A stretch of DNA of 48,555 nt from Clostridiales bacterium (lineage in GTDB: Bacteria; Bacillota; Clostridia; Saccharofermentanales; Saccharofermentanaceae), in contig JAFRST010000051.1 of the NCBI GenBank assembly GCA_017427465.1, positions 1 through 48,555 on the forward strand. The letters run 5' to 3'. The notes under the pieces were generated by a model. It was not told where the DNA came from and searched no databases. It was given only the letters and a program-made list of their open reading frames with translations. The position numbers and the translations under genes are program-made. This document shows positions 15,476 through 24,434 of this stretch, piece by piece; position 1 is the first letter of the stretch; the number at the start of each line of letters is the position of its first letter.

Positions 15476-16666
15476 ATGATCTCCAAGAAGATGCAAAATG
15501 CGCTTAAGGGCGGCTCCGAGATCCGCAAGATGTTTGAAGAAGGCGGAAGGCTTAAGGCTATCTACGGTGCCGAAAATGTTTATGACTTTTCTATCGGCAA
15601 TCCCGACTTAGAGCCTCCGAAGGAAGTTTTCGATGCTCTGAAGGAACTTGCAGAAAACCCCACTCCCGGTATGCACGGCTATATGCCTAACGCAGGATAT
15701 CCCTCTACCCGTCAGATCGTTGCAGACAAGCGCGGCAAGGAAGCAGGTATTGCGATCGGTCCCGAGGCAGTCTGCATGACTGTCGGTGCTGCTTCAGCTA
15801 TGAACGATGTTCTGCACTCTATCCTTGACGAGGACGACGAAGTAATCCTCCTCGCTCCTTACTTCATGGAATACAACGGATACGTCGCAAACCACAACGG
15901 CAAGGTAGTAATCGTTCAGACAGACGATGTCTTCATGCCTGTCATCTCTGATATCGAGAAGGCTATCACAGCTAAGACAAAGGCTATCATCGTTAACTCA
16001 CCTAATAACCCTTCCGGAGTTGTATACCCGGCTGAACTCTTAACCGAGCTTAACGATATGCTCAAGAGACAGGATCACACCATCTACGTTATCAGCGACG
16101 AGCCTTATATCGACCTCGCTTATGACGGTGCGTCCGTCCCTTGCGCACTCAAATACATAGACAACCTCATCATCTGCTTCTCATGGAGTAAGTCATTGTC
16201 TCTTCCCGGCGAAAGAATCGGATACACACTCGTTTCTCCCCGCTGCGCTGACTTCGAAGAGCTTACCGGCGCAATCGTTCTTTCCAACAGAACATTGGGC
16301 AGCGTAAATGCTCCTGCTATCTGGCAGAAAGTTATCGAGAAGTCGATCTATGCTAAGGTTGACGTTGCCAATTACGAGAACCGCCGCAACCTTCTTTATT
16401 CCAACATCGTTGACGCAGGCTTTGACGCAGTTAAGCCTAACGGCGCGCTCTACATTTTCATGAACACACCGAAAGGTCTTACCGACGAAGAGTTCGCAGC
16501 CAAGTGTGCAAGCCATAACCTCCTTTTGGTAAAGGGTTCGAGCTTCGCACGTCCCGGCTACTGCCGTCTCGCTTTCTGTGTTTCCGAAGTCTCCATCAGG
16601 AATTCCAGAAAGGCATTCTTCGCAATCGCAGAAGAGTTGGGATTAAGCCACAGGACCGAACTCTGA
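15476..16666 (+). CDS. Class I/II pyridoxal-phosphate aminotransferase (aspartate aminotransferase-like)
   Basis: A 396-residue fold-type I enzyme. Motifs in order: DFSIGNPDLEPP (substrate entry), GYMPNAGYPSTR, GAASAMNDVLHSILDEDDEV (PLP phosphate), NSPNNPSGVVY, SDEPYIDLAYDG (pyridine-nitrogen Asp and Tyr), SWSKSLSLPGERIGY with the Schiff-base Lys, and GYCRLAFCVS with the carboxylate-binding Arg. The likely activity is aspartate or branched amino-acid transamination; substrate specificity cannot be fixed. ATG with GAGG eight bases upstream. It ends three bases from the convergent sortase stop, with no clear terminator between. Confidence 0.92.
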   Translation: MISKKMQNALKGGSEIRKMFEEGGRLKAIYGAENVYDFSIGNPDLEPPKEVFDALKELAENPTPGMHGYMPNAGYPSTRQIVADKRGKEAGIAIGPEAVCMTVGAASAMNDVLHSILDEDDEVILLAPYFMEYNGYVANHNGKVVIVQTDDVFMPVISDIEKAITAKTKAIIVNSPNNPSGVVYPAELLTELNDMLKRQDHTIYVISDEPYIDLAYDGASVPCALKYIDNLIICFSWSKSLSLPGERIGYTLVSPRCADFEELTGAIVLSNRTLGSVNAPAIWQKVIEKSIYAKVDVANYENRRNLLYSNIVDAGFDAVKPNGALYIFMNTPKGLTDEEFAAKCASHNLLLVKGSSFARPGYCRLAFCVSEVSIRNSRKAFFAIAEELGLSHRTEL

Positions 16667-16669
16667 TAC

Positions 16670-17362
16670 CTATAAGGGTACCAGAACGACAATGAAGCGC
16701 CAGCAGTTACCATACTCCCTGGCACAAGTCACCAGAGTTATCTGCTTCGCGTTGACATCTGAGGTTCCCACATATTCTTGAAGTTCATAGGGTGAGCAGT
16801 AATAAGTACCGCTCACCCTATATTCATGGCTTCTGCCGCCAGGAGTCCTGATTACGGCTTTATCGTTCACTCTTATATCTGTCAGGTTGTAAAAGATAGT
16901 AGATGTAACCGTATTCCTGTGGCCGACTATCACGCAGTTACCTTCTTCTTCAAGTCCGGCTGAATATCTCATCCTGATAACGCCGTATCTCATTGCCACT
17001 GAGGAATTCTCTTTCCATATCGGTTCTTCTATTCCAAGACTTGGTATCTTGATTATTCCTTCAAGGTGAAGATCGACTGTCTCATCAATATTGCCCGACT
17101 TATAATCTGCAATTTGTACCCAATCTCCTACGGGGTTCCACTCGGTGTCATCACCGTCTCCATATACCGCCAGGAATCTTCCTGATGGCACTTCATAAGT
17201 TATCTCTTCTCCATCATGGTCCCCGTCTAATAAATCAAGTGCTTCATCTTTTACTGATACCCTGATACCTGATTTGGCGTATTCTTCAAGCCCTGCCATA
17301 AGACCGGTCAAGCCGATTATTATAAGAAGAGCAACAAGAATTCCTTTGAGATACTTTCTCAT
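16670..17362 (-). CDS. Sortase family transpeptidase
   Basis: Anchors surface proteins to the cell wall. The 230-residue protein has an N-terminal membrane anchor (residues 6-24) and a sortase core: IKIPSLGIEEPIW at about 104, His148 in IVGHRN, Cys213 in TLVTCA and Arg222 in WRFIVV, so the catalytic triad is complete. The size and single N-terminal anchor resemble class D or class C enzymes; the class is not certain. I start at ATG 17362, which overlaps the stop of the surface-protein gene by ATGA and has AGAGGA upstream; an upstream in-frame GTG/ATG extension would run through that gene and looks spurious. Its substrate is presumably the 1245-residue neighbour. Confidence 0.92.
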   Translation of the reverse strand: MRKYLKGILVALLIIIGLTGLMAGLEEYAKSGIRVSVKDEALDLLDGDHDGEEITYEVPSGRFLAVYGDGDDTEWNPVGDWVQIADYKSGNIDETVDLHLEGIIKIPSLGIEEPIWKENSSVAMRYGVIRMRYSAGLEEEGNCVIVGHRNTVTSTIFYNLTDIRVNDKAVIRTPGGRSHEYRVSGTYYCSPYELQEYVGTSDVNAKQITLVTCAREYGNCWRFIVVLVPL

Positions 17363-20300
17363 AACTTCATTTTCCTCTTGATCTTTTTCTTTCTGATCTC
17401 GGCCGCAATCGCTACAGCTGCAGCACACGTAGTTATTCCGGCTACAGCAAACCCGATGATCATCTCCGTTCTTGTAAGTTCTCCTGATATGGGAATATCT
17501 GTAACAGACAGGCTCTGGTCCATATTGTTTAAGTCATCGTGAGACAGCACTTTGATATCTTCAGCCTGTATGCCCTGCGCGATCTCTTCATTGGTTGATT
17601 TATCGTAGATTGTCTCTAACACTACGACTCTGTCACCGCTCCGGAGATTTGAAGAATCGAACTTGATCGTAACGTCGACTGTTCCTGACGGCTCAGAAGG
17701 TTCAAACTCCTGTATCGATACGACCTCTACGCCTCTGCTTACAACATGAGTTCCGTTGCTAAGACACAGTTCCGCCTTTGCATAGTACTCCTTTCCGACC
17801 TCCAGATTCTCAAAATAGATGTGGTCTACCACAGTAACCACCGCATCTTCAAGGAACGCTTTATCCCCCTTCACAGTGGTTGCATAAGTAGAGCAGGCAG
17901 GTCTTTTCACTGTCTGGTCCGCGTCATTAATATCTTCATGTCTTGTAATAGGCTCTATTCGCCCTTCTACTGCCAAGGATTCGAAAACAACCAGTTCAAC
18001 CGGATCTGTCGGCACTTTAACATCTTCAAAACTGACCACCACAAAACCCGTAGCCTCTTCAGGCACAAAAGAAACTTCCTGAGTATATGTTTTCCCGTCA
18101 GAATCCATATAAGGTTCTCCGGTCGTCTTATCCATCAAAGTACCGGTAACGATGTAATTCTCTCCCGGTGCCAAGCCTTCAAAGCTGACCTTATCATTGA
18201 TCGTTACTGTCTCAGAGAGCGTCAGTACACTTGAGTTGGTTCCGCTGTCGTATGCGCTCGTCTTTATTGACGGAGAGACTCTTACTGTCTGGTCCACATC
18301 TTCGAGATTTCTGTGCTTAGCGATAGAGACTCCTCTGAATGTCAGTCCTTCAAAGCAGACGATCTCTAACGATTCGGATCCCTGCGCATAAGTCTTTTCG
18401 TAAAGCAATGCCGTATCAACCGTGAAAGGCACATCAATATAACCGTTTATAACCTTCCTGCCCTTGCCGTCTGTTGATTCTTCACCAACCGAACTGTCTG
18501 CAGTAAAAGTCACGACCGATACATACATGTTTCCTTCTTTATCGGTAAGATACTCACCTGTGCTCTTATCGTAGAGACTGCCTGTTAAGACATATTCGTA
18601 TCCTGATACAAGATTTTCAAAATACACCTTATCTACCAGTTCGACTTGTGTGCCGCACCAGACATCGTGAGACAATTCATTATCCGTAAACTCGGTTCTG
18701 ATATCAGGGTGAATATCCAGCTTGTTATAAGCTTTTACTTCCAAAGTCTTGTTATCGTCATTCTCGCTTAGATATATACTTCTCGAATTACCTTCTGTAT
18801 TGTCATCCCAGATGACACGGTATATCGGCTCAGTGACCTCATCGATCCTGTACCAGCCGACAGGCAGATTCTTAAACTCAAGGACGCCGTTTTTGTCAGT
18901 TGAACCCTTAGCTATGCTCTTATTCTGCCAGGACGGTTCTGTGGAATTGCCGCCGTAGTAAAGCTCAAACTTCACGCCTTTTACCACAAGATCATCAGAC
19001 GACTTAGCCACCTTGATTGTGACTTCATTCCTGTCATTTGTAACGCTCTCAGTGACAGCTCCTGATCCTACAGTAATAGTCTTGTACCACTTGCCGTCTT
19101 TGCCGTCCGTATAGCCTTCAGGAACCTTATAAACATATTCTGCCGAAGAACCGTTATAGCACTTATCAGGCTTGATCTCTGAGAGGACATAGTTACCGGA
19201 GGGCAGTTCAAAACTCTCCAGATGATCTCTATCTCCTGTCTTCCAGTAAACAATGCCGTCAGATTCTGATCTGCCTTCTGCAAGCTTCTTGGTCTTATCT
19301 TCATTCCAAAGCTCGAAAACAAATCCTTCAACGCTGTCATCGTCATCTGCTACACCCTTAATGACTTGGATCTCGCCTGCACTTTTATTGTTCTCAACAT
19401 TAAAGCTGTATGTTTCTTCAGAAGATAAGTCACCTGTTGTAAAGCTATACCGGTATGTCGTGTCATTAACCTTAGTCCAGCCTGATGTATCATTCGTAAC
19501 GGGATAATCGATCACAGATCCGTCTACGCACTTAAAAGGCGAAGGCTTAGCAAAAGTCTCGGTAATCTCATAAGCTGTTCCATACTTAAGCGGGAACGAA
19601 GATGCTCCTTCCCACTTGTTATCTGAAGCGTCGTACCAGTTCCAGGTGCCATCAGTATATTTATACGTTGCGACGAGTTCTGATCCTTCCTTAACAGTGA
19701 ATACCGTTGATGTGATATCCATTTCTGTCGTGGTGGTTTTCTCCAGAGATATGCTGCTTGCCTCAGTATACAGTCCTGCATTATCGCTTCCGAGAGAACT
19801 CTTATCAGTTACCATATTGGTAATAACAATACAGTCTGAACCTGACGTATAAGAATAACTCTCCACGGCATATGCCAGCATCTGGCCTGTGCCTTCCCTA
19901 TTTACAGAATAAAGCAGTCTTCCCGTGTTTCCGTCAACGGCAGAAAGATTGAATCTTAAGCAATAGATGTTTTCGTCGGTATATTGATAAATATTCGGCA
20001 AGGAACCATTCGCCAAAAGACTGATTTTCGAACCTTGAGGAAGGATCACACCGGTCGGCATCGTTGTCTCTTTAATATATAACTTATCAGCATAACTGAT
20101 TACAGAGTCATCCACCTTCGTCATCTGGTAACGCTGCTTGCTGTAACTTCCGTTAACAAGCGCGTAGTAATCCGTATAAACGCCGTCAGAATCGTCATCT
20201 CTTAATTCGCCTACCTTGCTGCTCAGTTCAAGATCAGAATAAAACGAGAACACAGCGCCGGTATAACGGATTCCTGAAAGGTCTCTCTTATCAAGGCGAA

Positions 20301-21096
20301 ACCCGACATAAGCGTTATCAGGCAAGTCTGTTGCGCGCAGAACCATAAAGCCGGTAAAACTTCCTTTACCTGCTTCAGAAGAACTGTCGGCAAGAGGCTT
20401 TTTGCAGAAATAACCCATGGATGAACTTCCCGTCCACTGCATCGGCACGCCGCCCTCTATGCCAGCGTATATGGTTATGTGCTGTGCGTTAGTACTGTCC
20501 CTGTCGTCGTTCCACCACATGATCATGTCACCGGGTTTAATGCCGTATGTGTTAATGATCGTTATCCATTCATCACTCTGGATTCCTTTTGTACCATTGG
20601 TATCAAAGCTAGAGAAGCGGTTCTCCGAAGCCGAGATGCCTCTGCTCTTGAAGATACCGTTGGTAAAGCTTGTCTTGATACCAGCAAAACCCGGCCTGTA
20701 GAAGCCGTATTTATCAGGATTCCCGCCGCCCGAATACGACAGAGTCTTACTGCCATAAGAACCAGGTGTGCTGTTTATCGTGGCTGTTCCTAATGCGACG
20801 CTGTATGCCAGGCTCACTGAACCGGCGCAGTCGATACCGTTCCAGCCGCCGCCACCCCATTCGTATTTGACGCCGTCCATCTTCTGACATGCGGCGAGGA
20901 TAGCATCACGGAATGATTTATCGGATGTGTAACCTGCGTTTTTAGTGCTCTCAGCTGACACTAGCGCATTTGAACTTATTACCGCAGCCTCGACTTTTTG
21001 AGGCTGAATTAAAAACGGCAACGTGCTTATCGCAATCGTTGCCGCCGTAATAGCCGAGATGGCTCTCGATTTCAGACTTATATATGATTGTTTCAC
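17359..21096 (-). CDS. Large surface protein: NlpC/P60-like domain, SpaA/Cna-B domains, three T-Q ester (VaFE) domains, sorting signal
   Basis: 1245 residues. Residues 1-37 are a signal peptide (cut after QKVEA). 55-260 resemble an NlpC/P60 peptidase: Cys90 in GIDCAGS, His206 in QHITIYAG, with Gln220 as possible third residue. About 260-780 hold several SpaA/Cna-B-like domains (EGFVFELWNED, KGVKFELYYGG). About 800-1195 hold three domains of the Thr-Gln ester-bond type with VaFE-like strands (VVFESL, VVLETI), each ending near DVDQTV, DADQTV or NMDQSL. The C-terminus is a sorting signal: IPISG (1201-1205), a hydrophobic segment, then RKKKIKRK; this departs from LPxTG. GTG start, overlapping the DUF5688 stop, with GGAGG. 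Confidence 0.9.
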   Translation of the reverse strand: MKQSYISLKSRAISAITAATIAISTLPFLIQPQKVEAAVISSNALVSAESTKNAGYTSDKSFRDAILAACQKMDGVKYEWGGGGWNGIDCAGSVSLAYSVALGTATINSTPGSYGSKTLSYSGGGNPDKYGFYRPGFAGIKTSFTNGIFKSRGISASENRFSSFDTNGTKGIQSDEWITIINTYGIKPGDMIMWWNDDRDSTNAQHITIYAGIEGGVPMQWTGSSSMGYFCKKPLADSSSEAGKGSFTGFMVLRATDLPDNAYVGFRLDKRDLSGIRYTGAVFSFYSDLELSSKVGELRDDDSDGVYTDYYALVNGSYSKQRYQMTKVDDSVISYADKLYIKETTMPTGVILPQGSKISLLANGSLPNIYQYTDENIYCLRFNLSAVDGNTGRLLYSVNREGTGQMLAYAVESYSYTSGSDCIVITNMVTDKSSLGSDNAGLYTEASSISLEKTTTTEMDITSTVFTVKEGSELVATYKYTDGTWNWYDASDNKWEGASSFPLKYGTAYEITETFAKPSPFKCVDGSVIDYPVTNDTSGWTKVNDTTYRYSFTTGDLSSEETYSFNVENNKSAGEIQVIKGVADDDDSVEGFVFELWNEDKTKKLAEGRSESDGIVYWKTGDRDHLESFELPSGNYVLSEIKPDKCYNGSSAEYVYKVPEGYTDGKDGKWYKTITVGSGAVTESVTNDRNEVTIKVAKSSDDLVVKGVKFELYYGGNSTEPSWQNKSIAKGSTDKNGVLEFKNLPVGWYRIDEVTEPIYRVIWDDNTEGNSRSIYLSENDDNKTLEVKAYNKLDIHPDIRTEFTDNELSHDVWCGTQVELVDKVYFENLVSGYEYVLTGSLYDKSTGEYLTDKEGNMYVSVVTFTADSSVGEESTDGKGRKVINGYIDVPFTVDTALLYEKTYAQGSESLEIVCFEGLTFRGVSIAKHRNLEDVDQTVRVSPSIKTSAYDSGTNSSVLTLSETVTINDKVSFEGLAPGENYIVTGTLMDKTTGEPYMDSDGKTYTQEVSFVPEEATGFVVVSFEDVKVPTDPVELVVFESLAVEGRIEPITRHEDINDADQTVKRPACSTYATTVKGDKAFLEDAVVTVVDHIYFENLEVGKEYYAKAELCLSNGTHVVSRGVEVVSIQEFEPSEPSGTVDVTIKFDSSNLRSGDRVVVLETIYDKSTNEEIAQGIQAEDIKVLSHDDLNNMDQSLSVTDIPISGELTRTEMIIGFAVAGITTCAAAVAIAAEIRKKKIKRKMKL

Positions 21097-22052
21097 GATG
21101 CTTCCTCCATAGGTGATGTCACCATGTTGATCTTCTTATCGGCAAGGCTGTACAGATAAATACTGTCTGACAGTCTGTCCGAAGTCCTTACATGTTCACT
21201 GTTTGTTTCCCTTACCAGGTTAATGAGCTTCGTACTCTCTCCGAAAATATCAGTAGAGAGCACAACAAGATCATGAACAGAAGACGGAAGGATATAACAA
21301 TCCGTTCCGATACTATTAGCCACATCTCCGATGACGTCCTTATATAAAAGCGCGTTTGCCCCGAAGAATTCGAACTGATTGCTGATTACATAGACACGTT
21401 CTTTCTCAGGGACTTCATCTATATAAGGAAATGATTCATCGATATCTTTATCATTTGCGCCCCAACGCTTCATCATGCGCATCATTGTCTCTTCTATCCG
21501 TTCTCTTTTAAACGGGAAAAGCTTTTTGGTATTCTTCTTAGCCATTGCATATAAGGCCTTCTCCGTGAGATCTTCAGCCTTTGCAATGTCATTCGTTATC
21601 AGGAACCCGGAAACGCCTTCATCATCGACATTGGTGATCGCCCTGTAGACAACTGTAAGATCCATAAAGTTCCGGTGTGGACAAAGAGCTATCATCTCCC
21701 GGTTCTCCTTGGTATTGACTACCTGGAAGACGATCTTATCTTTAATTGAAGCAAGATCGAGCTCTAAGATGTCTTTGGGCAGATACTTTAGCGACTCCTC
21801 AAGATAAATAGCCTGGTTGGCCATGACCTTCTCAAAGGACTCGCAGTTCTTGTACTGGTCGTACATGCGTTCCATATAAAAAGTCGGTCCGCAGAATGAG
21901 CATTTTTCTTTAGGCTTGATGACAACCCCCGTAAGGCATGTATTTACCTTTGGGACCTTGCGAAGTTCGAGTTCGCACCCGGCATACCGTTCAGGCATGT
22001 AGTCGAGGAACTCACGCATAACTCTCTCCTTGAAGCTCTCGTAATCCATCAT
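21093..22052 (-). CDS. DUF5688 family protein
   Basis: A 319-residue cytoplasmic-looking protein that I assign to the DUF5688 group common in Lachnospirales and Oscillospirales. It has no signal peptide or membrane segment. Conserved-looking parts are the N-terminal LDYMPERY-type region, the VVNTKENREMIALCPHRNFMDLTVVYR block in the middle and ALLYKDVIGDVANSIGTDCYILPSSVHDLVVL near the C-terminus. A CSFC motif at about 51 recalls a metal or redox pair. Function is unknown. Its stop overlaps the GTG of the surface protein by four bases, so both are translated together. ATG start with GGAGGAAG upstream. Confidence 0.8.
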   Translation of the reverse strand: MMDYESFKERVMREFLDYMPERYAGCELELRKVPKVNTCLTGVVIKPKEKCSFCGPTFYMERMYDQYKNCESFEKVMANQAIYLEESLKYLPKDILELDLASIKDKIVFQVVNTKENREMIALCPHRNFMDLTVVYRAITNVDDEGVSGFLITNDIAKAEDLTEKALYAMAKKNTKKLFPFKRERIEETMMRMMKRWGANDKDIDESFPYIDEVPEKERVYVISNQFEFFGANALLYKDVIGDVANSIGTDCYILPSSVHDLVVLSTDIFGESTKLINLVRETNSEHVRTSDRLSDSIYLYSLADKKINMVTSPMEEAS

Positions 22053-22084
22053 ATGTTTCTTCCTCCGTACATAAAAATTTGCAA

Positions 22085-22113
22085 CAAAAAACGCACCCCC
22101 TTAAGGATGCGTT
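22085..22113 (-). terminator. Terminator of the def-thiN operon
   Basis: Minus-strand stem AACGCATCC, loop TTAA, GGGGGTGCGTT with one bulge, then TTTTTG. It is 73 bases after the thiN stop and just before the surface-protein operon. Confidence 0.85.
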
Positions 22114-22185
22114 CATTCATTTGCATTATAAGTTTAGACGGATTTTGAGTCTCATTCAATAGCCTACAGTCTCAATTTTGGCACC

Positions 22186-22857
22186 CTAATTTGCAATTGT
22201 TGTAACGACGAACATGAGTCCGGCCCTTATAAACACTGACACTTCAGGGGTTTTTCCATCTGGTTTGTTCGAAAATGTATAAGACGACCCTGCTTCGATA
22301 TTTTTGTCCTCTAAAGGATAATAAAGTCCTTTTGTGGTGACACCCTTAACAGGCTCAGTAAAATTCCACGGAATAAGTGACACGGCAACAGGCTCATCGA
22401 AGGAAGAAACATCAATAACAACCGAATCTTCTCCGCAAAGAGGATAGCATGTAGTAATACCGTCAGTGATCTTTATATCTCTGCCCTGTGACTTCATCTT
22501 CAGCACGAGGCTTAGATTTGCAATAACGTGATCTATCCTTCCTGCCAAAGGGCAGACCAGGATGATCTGAGCATCTTCACCGGCCTTACCGAGAGCGATC
22601 TCAGTATCGGTCCAGTCTTTCTCGACAGGGTATCGTTCCGTAAAGATATTATTCTTGGCGATGAACTCAAGACCTTCCGATGTTATGGAATCCATGTCAC
22701 CGACAACCATATCTGGAACTATGCCGAAACGGGCAAGGAAATCAGCTCCGCCGTCGCAGCAGATTATCACTCTGTCTTCAGTAGAACCGGATACAGTCTT
22801 AATATACTTTGCCGCGCAATCCGGCAAAGGTCCGCCTGCAACGATCAGATACAGCAT
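22186..22857 (-). CDS. thiN: Thiamine diphosphokinase (thiamine pyrophosphokinase)
   Basis: Makes thiamine diphosphate from thiamine and ATP. The 223-residue protein carries the family motifs CDGGADFL (about 33), VGDMDSI, KDWTDTEIAL and AGRIDHVIANL, which build the metal, ATP and thiamine sites. The start codon lies 13 bases inside the end of rpe. The order rsgA-rpe-thiN is the usual Firmicutes one, and this is the last gene before the operon terminator. Confidence 0.95.
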   Translation of the reverse strand: MLYLIVAGGPLPDCAAKYIKTVSGSTEDRVIICCDGGADFLARFGIVPDMVVGDMDSITSEGLEFIAKNNIFTERYPVEKDWTDTEIALGKAGEDAQIILVCPLAGRIDHVIANLSLVLKMKSQGRDIKITDGITTCYPLCGEDSVVIDVSSFDEPVAVSLIPWNFTEPVKGVTTKGLYYPLEDKNIEAGSSYTFSNKPDGKTPEVSVFIRAGLMFVVTTIAN

Positions 22858-23501
22858 TGCTTAAGGTTTTCGATAGCCTGTGCAGGATCATCTGCATGGA
22901 AAACCGCGCTGCCCGCAACGAAAAGTCTTGCACCTGCATCGTAGATCTCCTTGATCGTAGACTCAGCTACGCCGCCGTCTACAGAGATAACCGTATCAGC
23001 GCCTGCTTCATCAATAGCATTCTTAAGCTTTCTTATACGCTCGCCGGAAGACGCGAGATAACCCTGTCCGCCAAAACCGGGATAGACAGTCATAACGAGA
23101 ATGATCTTAACCTTGCCGATATACGGGAAAACCTTCTCGATAGGAGTATCCGGATGAACAGCGATACCGGCGGTCTTACCGTAAGATTCGATCTCCTTTA
23201 TAAGACTGTCAGGATCTTCGGAACACTCGAGATGGAACGTGATATTGTCAGAACCAGCATCCGCAAAAGCCTTGATATACTTCTCAGGGTTAGTGATCAT
23301 GAGATGCGTATAAAACTTGATATCAGTGTATTTGCGGATCGATTCGATAACCGGAATACCGAAAGAAATATTATTTACATAGTGGCCGTCCATAACATCA
23401 ATATGGAGATACTCGGCGTTTTCTTCGATCGCCTTAATATCTCTCATAAGATAGCCGAAATCAGCGGCCAGAATTGAAGGTGCTATCCCGATATCGTTCA
23501 T
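22845..23501 (-). CDS. rpe: Ribulose-phosphate 3-epimerase
   Basis: Interconverts ribulose-5-phosphate and xylulose-5-phosphate in the pentose phosphate pathway. A 218-residue TIM barrel with IAPSILAADF, LHIDVMDGHYV (metal His and catalytic Asp), THLMI, a MTVYPGFGGQGY loop (usually MTVNPGFGGQ) and the SVDGGV phosphate end with the second catalytic Asp. It overlaps rsgA upstream by four bases and thiN downstream by thirteen. Confidence 0.97.
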   Translation of the reverse strand: MNDIGIAPSILAADFGYLMRDIKAIEENAEYLHIDVMDGHYVNNISFGIPVIESIRKYTDIKFYTHLMITNPEKYIKAFADAGSDNITFHLECSEDPDSLIKEIESYGKTAGIAVHPDTPIEKVFPYIGKVKIILVMTVYPGFGGQGYLASSGERIRKLKNAIDEAGADTVISVDGGVAESTIKEIYDAGARLFVAGSAVFHADDPAQAIENLKQCCI

Positions 23502-24424
23502 TGCTTTCTCCTGATCTTATAATTGTTCCTATTATCGTAGAGCTCCGTATAGAAGCTTACATATCTGTCAAATCTACCCTGGTCGATCTTGCCTTCAGCC
23601 AGAGCCTGCCTGATAACGCAGCCGTCTTCTTTGCGGTGCGAACAGTCATCGAATCTGCAGCCGGTCGCAAGAGCATTAATCTCCGGATATCCGTAAAGGA
23701 CATCTCTGTATTCGATACCCTGCTCTTCAAGCGACAGCGAGGTAAAACCCGGAGTATCGCATATGAAGCCGTCAAAGAACTCGTGAAGCTCGACATGTCT
23801 TGTCGTATGTCTGCCTCTCTTGATCTTGCTGCTGACTTCGCCGGTCTGCATTATATCAATACCCAGAAGCGAATTGCAAAGCGTACTTTTTCCTACTCCG
23901 GAAGGCCCTGCAAATGCAGCAATTCCATCCCTTATTATATCCCTAAGATCACTTTTGGTAAGGGCATTTTGGGGCGAAGAAACACGCACTTCATAACCTG
24001 CTTTGGTATAAACCGAACAAAGCCTCTCGCTGTCATCTGTATTGAGATCACTTTTAGTAAATATGATGACGGGCCTGATATTGTTCAGACCGCAGATAAG
24101 GAGCATCTTATCAAGCAGAGTCAGATCCGGCGCGGGGTTCGTAACGGAGAATGTCAGAAGCATAATTGACAGATTGGCTACAGGCGGTCTTGCGATAAAG
24201 CTCGTCCTTTCCGCAATATCGTCTATGACGTACTCGACATCGGGATCGCCGGAAGGAACTATCGTAACTCTGTCTCCGATCGCGGGCTTGATGCCTTTTA
24301 GCCTGAAAGCACCTCTGGCAGCGCACTGCGCGCTTGTCAGATTATTGTCCTTAACGAAACGAACGGTGTAGACGCCGCCTACACCCTTCGTTATAACTCC
24401 TCGAAAAGTCTTATCCTCTGACAT
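23498..24424 (-). CDS. rsgA: Ribosome small-subunit-dependent GTPase A
   Basis: A circularly permuted GTPase that helps mature the 30S subunit. Its 308 residues show an N-terminal OB fold, then G4 TKSD (usually NKxD) before G1 GPSGVGKST and G3 DTPGF, the permuted order typical of the family, and the zinc knuckle CRFDDCSHRKEDGC. It lies between the PASTA kinase gene and rpe; in Bacillus the homologue is phosphorylated by the PASTA kinase, and the same cluster is kept here. Confidence 0.97.
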   Translation of the reverse strand: MSEDKTFRGVITKGVGGVYTVRFVKDNNLTSAQCAARGAFRLKGIKPAIGDRVTIVPSGDPDVEYVIDDIAERTSFIARPPVANLSIMLLTFSVTNPAPDLTLLDKMLLICGLNNIRPVIIFTKSDLNTDDSERLCSVYTKAGYEVRVSSPQNALTKSDLRDIIRDGIAAFAGPSGVGKSTLCNSLLGIDIMQTGEVSSKIKRGRHTTRHVELHEFFDGFICDTPGFTSLSLEEQGIEYRDVLYGYPEINALATGCRFDDCSHRKEDGCVIRQALAEGKIDQGRFDRYVSFYTELYDNRNNYKIRRKQ

Positions 24425-24434
24425 ATATCAAACG

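Noticed and set aside
17363..17428. N-terminal extension of the sortase with five cysteines
   Set aside because: It is the coding end of the surface protein read in another frame; ATG at 17362 is placed in an ATGA overlap and leads directly into the membrane anchor.
22809..24169. Long plus-strand open frames opposite rpe and rsgA
   Set aside because: They run antisense to two clearly conserved genes, show no motif, and arise from codon bias on the complementary strand.
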